Shown here: positions 1 through 7,058 of the stretch, piece after piece
Numbering within the stretch: the first letter of the stretch is position 1
Layout of the letters: the number at the start of each line of letters is the position of its first letter
Assembly: GCA_045536135.1 (NCBI GenBank)
Contig: JAZSNA010000027.1
Span: forward strand, 1-10,288
Direction of reading: 5' to 3'
DNA length: 10,288 bases
From: JAZSNA01 sp045536135
GTDB taxonomy: Bacteria; Pseudomonadota; Alphaproteobacteria; CAAHEQ01; UBA3637
The notes under the pieces: generated by a model
The model's database searches: none
Told to the model about the DNA's origin: nothing
Seen by the model: the letters and a program-made list of their open reading frames with translations, nothing else
Position numbers and translations under genes: made by a program

Positions 1-2
1 TA

Positions 3-29
3 TTTATACCAAAAATTTAATTTTGTCAA
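3..29 (-). promoter_or_regulatory. Possible promoter for a gene beyond the left edge
   Basis: Read on the minus strand, a perfect TTGACA (24-29) precedes TATAAA (3-8) with a 15-base spacer, shorter than the preferred 16-18. A TAAATA at 1-6 would give 17. It lies just after the stop codon of the acetyltransferase gene and points out of the window. The region is very AT-rich, so a chance -10 is likely. The -35 is the stronger part of the evidence. Confidence 0.35.
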
Positions 30-35
30 TATTTA

Positions 36-488
36 TTAAATATCCTTTATGAAGGCATGTTCATCACAACATTCGACTTTTGAACAATTCAGGCACTCCC
101 CGAATACCTTATGAGGTAATGTATCCCGATCGACTTCTGTAAAACCACACTTTTTAAAAAAATCGCATTGATAGGTTAACGAAAACACGCGATGAACATC
201 CAAATCTTTGGCCCGTTCAATACATTTTTCAACCAAAGCCCGTCCGATACCTTTGCGTCCGTATTCCGGATGAACCGCCAATGATGCCACTTCAATTAAA
301 TCCTTCCACACAACCAAAACACGAACACATCCAACAACCTGTCCATCTTCTTCATACACAAAAAAGCCTTGGATATTTCGGTAAATATCATACGGACATT
401 TTTTCAACATTAATCCTTGATCCGCATGGAAATTCACCAAAGACAATATTGCCGTTGCATCGGACATTTTTGCTTTTCTAATCATCAT
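36..488 (-). CDS. GNAT family N-acetyltransferase, short ArgA-like type
   Basis: A 150-residue GNAT acetyltransferase, expected to move an acetyl group from acetyl-CoA to an amine. The acetyl-CoA pyrophosphate-binding motif is visible as 'VHPEYGRKGIGRAL' (residues about 72-84), preceded by the beta-strand 'LIEVASLAV'. 'FSLTYQCDFFKKCGF' and 'LPHKVFGECLNC' match what I recall of stand-alone ArgA-like (COG1246) proteins, some linked to N-acetylglutamate synthesis, so a role in arginine synthesis is possible but not shown. The C-terminus has a cysteine cluster (C132, C135, C140, C141). I chose the ATG at 486-488, which has an AAGG six bases upstream and overlaps the end of gmhA by 11 bases; a second ATG follows directly. 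A further upstream start (530) would add 14 basic residues inside gmhA and is less likely. It is the last gene of the hldD-gmhA operon. The substrate is uncertain. Confidence 0.8.
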   Translation of the reverse strand: MMIRKAKMSDATAILSLVNFHADQGLMLKKCPYDIYRNIQGFFVYEEDGQVVGCVRVLVVWKDLIEVASLAVHPEYGRKGIGRALVEKCIERAKDLDVHRVFSLTYQCDFFKKCGFTEVDRDTLPHKVFGECLNCSKVECCDEHAFIKDI

Positions 489-1065
489 TACCGACCTTTT
501 TCGGATACATTGCTTTTTCAATTTCACCACAAATCAAATGTCCGATAATTAAATGCATCTCTTGAATATGATTTGATTCAAAAGACGGGACTTTAACCGT
601 TATATCCGCCAACGCAGACATTTTTGATTCTTTTTCCCCCGTTAAAGCAATTGTCGTTATTCCTTTTTCCTTGGCAACTTTAAAAGCTTCTGTAATATTT
701 TCGGAATTACCGCTTGTTGACAAACCGAATAAGACATCTCCCATCTTTCCAAGTCCTTCAACCTGTCTTGAAAAGATTACACGAAAACCATAATCATTCC
801 CAATCGCCGTTAAATTTGATGTATCCGTTGTCAAAGCAATTGAATTCATTCCCGGACGATCCAATTTATATCGGCCGACTAATTCCGCCGATAAATGTTG
901 AGCTTGTGACGCCGAGCCACCATTTCCGCAAAACATTATCTTGGATGAATTCTTTAAAGCCTTAATACAAATATCAATAACTTGACAAATCTTTTGTGAT
1001 TGTTTCTTCAACAAAGAAAGTTGCGTCAACATCATGTCAAATTCATTTTCAATCATTTTTCTCAT
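478..1065 (-). CDS. gmhA: Sedoheptulose-7-phosphate isomerase GmhA
   Basis: Cytosolic isomerase converting D-sedoheptulose 7-phosphate to D-glycero-D-manno-heptose 7-phosphate, the first step of ADP-heptose synthesis for the LPS inner core. It is a single SIS domain of 195 residues, the usual length. Phosphosugar-binding motifs 'CGNGGSASQAQH' and 'LSTSGNSENI' are present. The metal ligands known from the E. coli enzyme (His61, Glu65, Gln172, His180) have counterparts at H57, E61, Q168 and H176, with the same spacing within each pair. I start at the ATG at 1063-1065, preceded by AAGGA eight bases away; a GTG directly before it (1068) is an alternative adding one residue. The ribosome binding site overlaps the stop codon of hldD, so the two are probably translationally coupled. 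The kinase/adenylyltransferase HldE, needed for the next steps, is not encoded in this window. Confidence 0.95.
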   Translation of the reverse strand: MRKMIENEFDMMLTQLSLLKKQSQKICQVIDICIKALKNSSKIMFCGNGGSASQAQHLSAELVGRYKLDRPGMNSIALTTDTSNLTAIGNDYGFRVIFSRQVEGLGKMGDVLFGLSTSGNSENITEAFKVAKEKGITTIALTGEKESKMSALADITVKVPSFESNHIQEMHLIIGHLICGEIEKAMYPKKVGNDD

Positions 1066-1076
1066 CACGGTTATCC

Positions 1077-2063
1077 TTATTTATACATATCGTCCTTATT
1101 TAAATAGTTTTGAACATAATCTTGAATTCCGTCTTCTAACGAAGTCATTTCTTTTTGATATCCGACGGCACGAAGTTTTGTTAAATCTGCCTTTGTATAA
1201 TATTGGTATTTTCCCCGAAGTTCTTCCGGCATATCTTTAAATGATATTTTGGGATAACGTCCCATTGCATTCCATGTTGCACTGGCTAAATCATAAAAAG
1301 ACCGTGCCTTTCCGCTTCCGACATTAAATATCCCTTTCACCGACGGATTGTTTAACATCCAAATAATGACATCGACACAATCATTAACATATACAAAATC
1401 CCGAAGCTGTTCGCCATCCTTATAATCCGGATGATATGATTTAAACAATTGAACTTCCGTATTGTTTTTGACTTGCGGGAAAATATGAGCAACAACAGAT
1501 TTTTGACCACCTTTATGATACTCATTCGGACCATAAACATTAAAGAATTTTAATCCGACATATTGAGGAGGTGTCATCCGTCCCTCTTTCACTTCCCGAG
1601 CAATTTTTCGGTCAAATAAAACCTTGCTCCATCCATATGGATTCAAAGGACGTAATTCATTTAAAAATTCTAACTGCTCATCGTCTTTAAAACCGAGTTG
1701 CCCGTCTCCGTATGTGGCGGCGGAAGATGCATAAATAAACTGTTTTTTATAATCCCGACAAAAACACCATAAATCCCAACTGAGTTGGAAATTAGATTGT
1801 ATGATTAAATCCGCATCTTTTTCGGTTGTTGCCGAAATAGCTCCCATATGTATCACAGCATCTATTTCAGATTTATGATCGGATAAAAAATCATGCAAAT
1901 TTTCCGGTTTAATGATAAAAGCCAATTCTCTTTTTGCAATATTTTTCCATTTATCTTCACAGCCCAACCAATCAACAATCACGATATCTTTATACCCGCT
2001 TTGTTCCAGTCTGGCAACAATATTTGAACCGATAAATCCGGCACCACCCGTTACAATAATCAT
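1077..2063 (-). CDS. hldD: ADP-L-glycero-D-manno-heptose 6-epimerase HldD
   Basis: Extended short-chain dehydrogenase that inverts C6 of ADP-D-glycero-D-manno-heptose, giving the ADP-L-glycero form used for the LPS inner core. Its 328 residues compare with about 310 in E. coli. The N-terminal NADP-binding glycine motif is 'TGGAGFIGSN' (residues 5-14). 'YASSAATYGDG' carries the catalytic serine region, and the Y-x-x-x-K pair is Y143/K147 in 'NPYGWSKVLFD'. The family-typical 'FFNVYGPNEYHKGG' (173-186) contains a lysine (K184) near the second proposed catalytic base, followed by 'RDFVYVNDCVDV'. The ATG is preceded by GGAAGG five bases upstream. It is the first gene of the hldD-gmhA-GNAT operon, with its own promoter-like sequence upstream. 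No unusual features are seen. Confidence 0.95.
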   Translation of the reverse strand: MIIVTGGAGFIGSNIVARLEQSGYKDIVIVDWLGCEDKWKNIAKRELAFIIKPENLHDFLSDHKSEIDAVIHMGAISATTEKDADLIIQSNFQLSWDLWCFCRDYKKQFIYASSAATYGDGQLGFKDDEQLEFLNELRPLNPYGWSKVLFDRKIAREVKEGRMTPPQYVGLKFFNVYGPNEYHKGGQKSVVAHIFPQVKNNTEVQLFKSYHPDYKDGEQLRDFVYVNDCVDVIIWMLNNPSVKGIFNVGSGKARSFYDLASATWNAMGRYPKISFKDMPEELRGKYQYYTKADLTKLRAVGYQKEMTSLEDGIQDYVQNYLNKDDMYK

Positions 2064-2091
2064 TTTAACCTTCCTTTTTTGTTTATTTTTT

Positions 2092-2120
2092 ACTATACAA
2101 CTTTACCATCTATGATACAA
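2092..2120 (-). promoter_or_regulatory. Sigma-70-like promoter for hldD-gmhA-GNAT
   Basis: On the minus strand TTGTAT (2115-2120) and TATAGT (2092-2097) are separated by exactly 17 bases, in the 104-base gap between lnt and hldD. The predicted start would be near 2085, giving a leader of about 20 bases that contains the GGAAGG ribosome binding site. No hairpin terminator for lnt is visible in this gap, so read-through from the upstream operon is also possible. Confidence 0.55.
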
Positions 2121-2167
2121 GTTTTTTTTCCTCTGACCTTTTGTAAAGCTTTTATATTTTCAGTTAA

Positions 2168-3610
2168 TTATTTCTTTCGGGCGAATAATAAAAAAAATAC
2201 ACAAATTAAAAGAGTATATTTATATCCGTTTTTTGAAAACGGTGTCGGATCAATCGAACGGGGTAATTTAACATCCAATGTATCTTGCACCCCTAACGGC
2301 AAGGATGAAATCGTTTGACCAATCGGGTTAATCGCCATTGATATTCCACTATTTGCAACCCGAATGACCGGTAAGCCTTCCTCTACCGCACGAATAACCG
2401 ACATTTGAGCATGTTGATACGGTCCGGCACTGATACCATACCATGCATCATTTGTCACATTCAAAAGCCAATCCGGACGATTATGGCGATCAGCAATCTG
2501 ACCGGAAAATATACCTTCATAACAGATTAACGGTCCGACTTTTCCGGCATTTTTAACTTTCAGACTTTGTTTTTTAATACCAGCTTTTAAATCAGACTTA
2601 ATCGGAACAAGTTTACGTATGGGCAACCATGACGGGACATATTCTCCAAACGGCACAAGATGAGATTTATCATAACTGGATAAAATTTGTCCGACATCAT
2701 TTAATATAAAAACAGAATTCGCTAATTGTCCCGTTCGTTCATCAACTAATTTTAAAGCTCCGGTAATCAAAATTTGCCCCTGTGAAAGAGCCATCATTGT
2801 CATCGCCTGTGCTCCCGTATCAACATTTAAATAATATGGAACGGCTGTTTCCGGCCATAAAACATGTGTCACATCCGCCGGTGCATTTTTTCGAGATAGT
2901 CGAATCAGAGTATGTAAATTTTCTTCCTCCTTGACCGGATCCCACTTATCGGTTTGAGCAATATTCGGCTGAACCAATCTTAATTTCACTCCCCAAACAA
3001 ATTTTTCTTCGTATTCCGAAATTCGAAGATATCCCCAAACAAGTGAAGCGACAAATAATCCGATTGACAGGATAAGTGTTTTATACTTCTTAACTTTAAA
3101 AAAATAAGGTATTAAAAACCAGTATACGGATAAAACGGATAATCCGATGACACCGATAACGGATGAAATTTGTAATATCGGTAAACAGGCCGTCCAAACA
3201 TCCCCAACACTTCCCCACGGAAAGCCGGTTAAAAACCAAAGACGTATCCATTCAAAAATACCGATTAAAGCCATAAATGCATATTCTTTTTTATCTTTTG
3301 CAAAAAGAGCCGTTAACGCACAAGGAATACCCCAAAATAAACCAAAAAATAGCCCAAAGCCGATGGGAATAAAGGGAATAGCCCATTCCATTCCCGAAAA
3401 AATAAACAGGGCGTTAATGACCCAAATCATCAGAGTCGCACCAAATGAGAAACCGTAAATAAATCCATATAAAAACGATTTTTTAAATGATGCTTTTGAA
3501 ACCTTATCAAATAAAAAAGGTATGGTTAAAAACAAAACGGGAAAAATGCCGTAAGGCGGATAAGCCAAAACAGACATTATACCACACAACACCAAAAAAA
3601 CGGATGTCAT
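2168..3610 (-). CDS. lnt: Apolipoprotein N-acyltransferase Lnt
   Basis: Inner-membrane enzyme that adds the third acyl chain to the N-terminal cysteine of apolipoproteins, the last step of lipoprotein maturation in Gram-negative bacteria. Its 480 residues begin with hydrophobic segments (about residues 3-36, 46-71, 76-104, 111-129, 148-172, 177-196), followed by a nitrilase-like domain (about 208-445) and a C-terminal membrane helix (about 463-477). The expected catalytic triad is present: E254 in 'LWPETAVP', K315 in 'DKSHLVPFGEY' and C363 in 'LICYEGIF'. 'NVTNDAWYG' (384-392) and 'FPWGSVG' (130-136) are further family hallmarks. The ATG overlaps the TGA of the STAS gene as ATGA, and no strong ribosome binding site precedes it, so translation is probably coupled. 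It is the last gene of the TPR-nth-STAS-lnt run. Confidence 0.95.
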   Translation of the reverse strand: MTSVFLVLCGIMSVLAYPPYGIFPVLFLTIPFLFDKVSKASFKKSFLYGFIYGFSFGATLMIWVINALFIFSGMEWAIPFIPIGFGLFFGLFWGIPCALTALFAKDKKEYAFMALIGIFEWIRLWFLTGFPWGSVGDVWTACLPILQISSVIGVIGLSVLSVYWFLIPYFFKVKKYKTLILSIGLFVASLVWGYLRISEYEEKFVWGVKLRLVQPNIAQTDKWDPVKEEENLHTLIRLSRKNAPADVTHVLWPETAVPYYLNVDTGAQAMTMMALSQGQILITGALKLVDERTGQLANSVFILNDVGQILSSYDKSHLVPFGEYVPSWLPIRKLVPIKSDLKAGIKKQSLKVKNAGKVGPLICYEGIFSGQIADRHNRPDWLLNVTNDAWYGISAGPYQHAQMSVIRAVEEGLPVIRVANSGISMAINPIGQTISSLPLGVQDTLDVKLPRSIDPTPFSKNGYKYTLLICVFFLLFARKK

Positions 3611-3912
3611 TTTTCAAATGTATATAAATTATCAAACCGAGCGGCAAATAAAACATCTTTAATTGTATCTTTTGCCCCTGTGATTGTTTGCTTCATATTT
3701 TTTAATGATGCTGTATCATGAGCAACAACCAACAATCCCAATCCGGCAGAATCAAGGAATACACATTCCGATAAATCAAATACAAGCTCTTTGGCTTTGG
3801 TGTCTTCAATCTGTGGCAAGATTTCCAAAAATTGTTCCTGATCACGGAAAGTGAACATACCGGATACGGCAATATTTAAAGTATCTTTTGTTTCTTTAAT
3901 TTTGTATTCCAT
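3607..3912 (-). CDS. STAS-domain protein, anti-sigma factor antagonist type
   Basis: A 101-residue single STAS domain, the fold of SpoIIAA/RsbV anti-anti-sigma factors and of small partner-switch or lipid-transport subunits such as MlaB. The regulatory site is visible as 'FLDSAGLGLL' (residues 52-61): the serine at position 55 after the aspartate is where SpoIIAA-type proteins are phosphorylated by their anti-sigma kinase, and the G-L-G turn follows. I start at the ATG at 3910-3912, which has AGGAG seven bases upstream. A longer reading from a TTG at 3960 adds 16 charged residues, has no comparable ribosome binding site and is rejected. It sits between nth and lnt, overlapping lnt by four bases. 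No RsbW-like kinase or sigma factor is encoded in the window, so the partner is unknown. Confidence 0.85.
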   Translation of the reverse strand: MEYKIKETKDTLNIAVSGMFTFRDQEQFLEILPQIEDTKAKELVFDLSECVFLDSAGLGLLVVAHDTASLKNMKQTITGAKDTIKDVLFAARFDNLYTFEK

Positions 3913-3956
3913 TGTTTTTCTCCTGTCTTTAAAGATATATTCTTTTTTTTTATTCG

Positions 3957-4589
3957 TCAACTGTTATTTTTATAAAATGGACACATTTTTTGAGCGAAAC
4001 AGTTTTCACATTTCGGTTTTTTCGCTAAACAGGTGTATCGCCCAAATAAAACCATCCAATGAGATGCATTGGTTTTGTATTCGTCCGGAACAACCTGATG
4101 AAGTTTTGTTTCAACTTCTATCGGTGTTTTACCGACAGCCATTTTCAAACGATTGGCTACCCTGAAAACATGGGTATCCACGGCAATTGTTTGTCGGCCG
4201 TAAATCACATTCAAAAAAACATTGGCACTTTTGCGACCGACACCGGATAGCTTTTGCAAATCATCCGTATTATCCGGAACACATCCGCCAAAGTTTTCAA
4301 CGATTTGACGAGATAATTCCATAATATGTTTTGATTTAGTCGGATAATAGTTAATTGTTTTAGTGTACTCCTTTAATCCGTCCAATCCTAAATCCAACAT
4401 ATCTTGAGCAGAAGATACTTTTTCAAATAATTTTTCAGTTGCTTTATTAACACCTTTATCCGTCGCTTGGGCAGATAAAACAATCGCAACCAATAATGTA
4501 AACGGAGTTGTGTAATTCAATTCACATTTTGGATTAGGATTATCCGATTTCAGGTATTCAAAAAAGAATTTTATTTCATTGGGCGTCAT
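3957..4589 (-). CDS. nth: Endonuclease III (Nth), DNA glycosylase/AP lyase
   Basis: Base-excision repair enzyme that removes oxidised pyrimidines and cuts the abasic site by beta-elimination. It is 210 residues long, matching the family. The helix-hairpin-helix 'LSGVGRKSANVFLN' carries the catalytic lysine (K120) and 'IAVDTHVFRVANRL' the catalytic aspartate (D138); both equal the E. coli Nth numbering or lie within one residue of it. The C-terminal 4Fe-4S loop is intact with the C-x6-C-x2-C-x5-C spacing (C187, C194, C197, C203). I chose the ATG at 4587-4589, with AAGGA six bases upstream; the TTG directly before it is less likely. The start overlaps the end of the TPR gene by 14 bases, indicating cotranscription. 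It ends 44 bases before the STAS gene. Confidence 0.96.
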   Translation of the reverse strand: MTPNEIKFFFEYLKSDNPNPKCELNYTTPFTLLVAIVLSAQATDKGVNKATEKLFEKVSSAQDMLDLGLDGLKEYTKTINYYPTKSKHIMELSRQIVENFGGCVPDNTDDLQKLSGVGRKSANVFLNVIYGRQTIAVDTHVFRVANRLKMAVGKTPIEVETKLHQVVPDEYKTNASHWMVLFGRYTCLAKKPKCENCFAQKMCPFYKNNS

Positions 4590-6297
4590 CAATTTTCCTT
4601 TGTATTTTTTCTATTTTTCGGGCAGATAAATCTTGTTTTAAGTTCAAGGCTTTTTTCCATTTAAATACAGCCTCATTCCGTCGTCCGCTTGCCCAATAGA
4701 GGTCTCCTAAATGATCATTTATCACCGCATTTAACGGATCAATATTAATTGCTTTTTCCAATAATTGACGTGCATCATCATATCGTTTGTTTTTATAATA
4801 ACAATAACCTTGACTATCCATAATCTGAACATCTTCGGGCAATATGGAAAAAGCTTTTTCAATCATTTGACAAGCCTCTGTTAAATTTTGTTCTTCTTCC
4901 AAATAAATGTATCCCAAAAAGTTTAAATAATTTGCATCATCCGGATTAATCAAGAGAGCCTTTTTAATATAGGTTTCAGCGGATGAAATATCCTCATCCA
5001 TCCAATAGGCCGATGCCAAGGAAAAGTAAACTCTGCCCAAATCCTTCATCATCGGGTCTTTAAAAAAAGACAATGTTTTTTCATATGCCGTTATTGATTT
5101 TTTATAATTCTTTTTAAAAAGATAAACATCACCAAGCATCAAATAAAATAATGGCTTCGTATCATCGATATCAATAATTTGAATTAATTTTTGTTCAGCT
5201 TGTTCATAATTTTCCATCCGAATATCATTTTGAATACTTTGAAGGGAAAAAGAAAAAAACATATCATCACCCAAATGGTGTGAATCATAAATCATATTCG
5301 CATGCTCATACGCATTCTTTTTTTCAAGCAATTCCGTTAAAAAGATTTTAATCAAAACATCCTTTGGATGAAGATAACTGGCAATTTGAACCAAAAAAAT
5401 TGAAATTTCAGAATCTTCTTGATTGGACAAAGCCATTGACAAATCAAAAAACAGAACGGCAATCCCCTTTTTAAAATCATCCACTCGACCGACTTCTTTT
5501 GATAATGCCATCATCTCTTTGGCCATAAAACTGCTTTCTTGATTTTTAAAATATTCCTGTTGAAGTGAAATAGGTATCGGCAGACGATGACGTGTATAGA
5601 AATCTTTAACCAGTATCAAAATTCTTGTACTTTTACCGATAGATGTTTCCAATAACCGATCATAAATCAGTTTCGTTGCCGGAATATCGCCCTTAATTTC
5701 CAAAATAAACGCTTTATTCATGGAATATAGCTCAAAAAATGCCGGATCTTTTTGCAAAAATTCAATCTTTTTTAAGGCAGAATCATATTTCCCCTCGGAA
5801 ACATCCATCCATGCCATCAATAAAGGTTTAATAAAACTAAATGTCGGATTTTTCGGCACAGTATTTAACAAAGAGACATTTAAATTATTTTTTCCTTCTT
5901 GAATGTTTTTAATAAATAAAATAAATACTGGCAAAACTTCTTTTGGATTTTTGGCATAAACCAAAGGAACATACTCAAAAGCCTTCTCCATCTGACCGGA
6001 TAAAACGGCATACATAAAAGTTTGATATAACAATTCGTCATTTTCCGGATCGCTTTGATATGCTTTTTCAAAATATTCGCAAGCCTTGGGATAATTATTA
6101 TCCAATCGGGCCGTTATTGCAGATGTATATGCTCCAAAATCCGCTGTTGGCGGAATATCCCTTAACGGATAATCTTGAAAAAACGAATTAATCATATCAC
6201 TCTTGCTATTCTTCTGTATCAGATAATAGCGATAAGTTAATCCAAGAAGGATAAGACTCAACAGCAGAAGAATTAAAATAAAAATATTTTTTTTCAA
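4576..6297 (-). CDS. Membrane-anchored tetratricopeptide-repeat protein
   Basis: A 573-residue protein with one N-terminal hydrophobic segment (about residues 4-21) after a Lys-Lys start, and no lipobox cysteine next to it. It is therefore probably a signal anchor holding a large periplasmic helical domain. The first region (about 54-125) contains degenerate TPR units. Clear TPRs run from about 363 to 555, with W/L-G-Y-A-F type units such as 'ANYLNFLGYIYLEE', 'MDSQGYCYYKNKRYDDAR' and 'INDHLGDLYWASGRRNEA'. This C-terminal pattern resembles a TPR family I associate with alphaproteobacteria. The role is probably protein scaffolding at the envelope; no enzymatic motif is seen. The start appears to be TTG (6295-6297): no in-frame ATG lies between an upstream stop (6322-6324) and residue 34, and the hydrophobic helix follows directly. 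It is the first gene of the run ending with lnt and is divergent from the uracil-DNA glycosylase. Confidence 0.85.
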   Translation of the reverse strand: MKKNIFILILLLLSLILLGLTYRYYLIQKNSKSDMINSFFQDYPLRDIPPTADFGAYTSAITARLDNNYPKACEYFEKAYQSDPENDELLYQTFMYAVLSGQMEKAFEYVPLVYAKNPKEVLPVFILFIKNIQEGKNNLNVSLLNTVPKNPTFSFIKPLLMAWMDVSEGKYDSALKKIEFLQKDPAFFELYSMNKAFILEIKGDIPATKLIYDRLLETSIGKSTRILILVKDFYTRHRLPIPISLQQEYFKNQESSFMAKEMMALSKEVGRVDDFKKGIAVLFFDLSMALSNQEDSEISIFLVQIASYLHPKDVLIKIFLTELLEKKNAYEHANMIYDSHHLGDDMFFSFSLQSIQNDIRMENYEQAEQKLIQIIDIDDTKPLFYLMLGDVYLFKKNYKKSITAYEKTLSFFKDPMMKDLGRVYFSLASAYWMDEDISSAETYIKKALLINPDDANYLNFLGYIYLEEEQNLTEACQMIEKAFSILPEDVQIMDSQGYCYYKNKRYDDARQLLEKAINIDPLNAVINDHLGDLYWASGRRNEAVFKWKKALNLKQDLSARKIEKIQRKIDDAQ

Positions 6298-6313
6298 TTT
6301 GGACTCGCTTTTT

Positions 6314-6357
6314 TTTATATTTTAATTTAATATACAGTCAAAAGGAAAAATTGACAA
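6314..6357 (-). promoter_or_regulatory. Two overlapping promoter candidates for the TPR-nth-STAS-lnt operon
   Basis: On the minus strand, TTGTCA (6352-6357) is followed after 17 bases by TATATT (6329-6334). A second pair, TTGACT (6336-6341), is followed after 16 bases by TATAAA (6314-6319). The first predicts a leader of about 25 bases. The second predicts one of about 10 bases before the TTG start, almost leaderless. The first -35 overlaps the start codon of the divergent glycosylase gene by one base. For the glycosylase itself I see only a weak plus-strand pair, TTGGAC (6299-6304) and TTTAAT (6321-6326). Confidence 0.5.
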
Positions 6358-7058
6358 TGAAAAAATTACTTAAATGGTTAAGTGAGTGCGGAGTTGAAGA
6401 TATCAGTCAAGCTCAACCCAGAGATTATTTAAAAAAAACACCCCCCACATTACAACCCCAGATAAATTCGACAACTATTTTGGATACATCTACGATTTTA
6501 TCGGATGCCTGTCAAAACTTATTTGATTTGGAAAAAGCCTATATCAATTTCGATGGATGTCGATTAAAAAAGACAGCTAAAAGTACATTATTTAATCCCA
6601 ATCAAAAAACCGGCGGAATTATGGTTATTGCAGATTGTCCAACTTTGGAAGATGATCAAAGCGGCATTATTTTTTCTGCGGATATCGGCACATTGTTCGA
6701 TAAAATGTTTGGGGCTATTGGATTAAATCGAAATGATTTTTTTATATCCTATTTTGTCCCTTGGCGACCCGCAGGGGATAAACCGTTGACCGAAACGGAT
6801 ATGGATTTATGTTTTCCACTTATCCGGAAGCAAATTCAATTGGTTAATCCCAAAATCATTATCACTTTAAGTGATGGTATTACTCAAAAATTACTTCAAA
6901 CCAATGAGCCCATTCTATCCGTCCACGGTCAATTTAAAAATTATGAAGGATATCCGGTTTACCCGCTATTTCACCCATCCTTTTTAATGAAATTTCCAAA
7001 GCAAAAAGCCAAGGCTTGGGAAGATTTAAAGAAATTACAAATCGAATTACAAAAATAA
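6357..7058 (+). CDS. Divergent family 4-like uracil-DNA glycosylase
   Basis: A 233-residue member of the UDG superfamily, closest to family 4 enzymes that remove uracil from DNA. The core runs from about residue 64 to 225. Motif I lies at 'IADCPTLEDDQSGIIF' (91-106), where family 4 usually has G-E-A/G-P-G. 'VPWRPAGD' (134-141) and motif II 'FHPSFL' (205-210) are clear. Of the four Fe-S cysteines of family 4, C68 and C152 remain; the second (now K71 in 'GCRLK') and third (now W136) are absent, so a cluster is unlikely. The asparagine before 'VPWRP' is Y132. The N-terminal 60 residues are an extension like that of alphaproteobacterial homologues as I recall them. I use the ATG at 6357, ten bases after AGGA; a TTG at 6351 would add two residues. 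The fold assignment is firm, but uracil-excision activity is open. Confidence 0.85.
   Translation: MKKLLKWLSECGVEDISQAQPRDYLKKTPPTLQPQINSTTILDTSTILSDACQNLFDLEKAYINFDGCRLKKTAKSTLFNPNQKTGGIMVIADCPTLEDDQSGIIFSADIGTLFDKMFGAIGLNRNDFFISYFVPWRPAGDKPLTETDMDLCFPLIRKQIQLVNPKIIITLSDGITQKLLQTNEPILSVHGQFKNYEGYPVYPLFHPSFLMKFPKQKAKAWEDLKKLQIELQK

Noticed and set aside
714..965. Plus-strand reading frame inside gmhA
   Set aside because: It is antisense to the conserved SIS domain and has no independent support.
2121..2167. Possible terminator after lnt
   Set aside because: Only an AAAGCTTT palindrome and weak CTGA/TCAG repeats are present, with no GC-rich stem followed by a T-run.
3147..3458. Plus-strand reading frame of 103 codons inside lnt
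   Set aside because: It is antisense to conserved Lnt membrane segments; the proline/lysine-rich product resembles no family.
3913..3960. TTG-started N-terminal extension of the STAS protein
   Set aside because: It lacks a comparable ribosome binding site, while the ATG at 3912 has AGGAG at the right distance and begins at the domain edge.
3851..4165. Plus-strand reading frame across the STAS/nth junction
   Set aside because: It overlaps two well-supported minus-strand genes and shows no domain or promoter.
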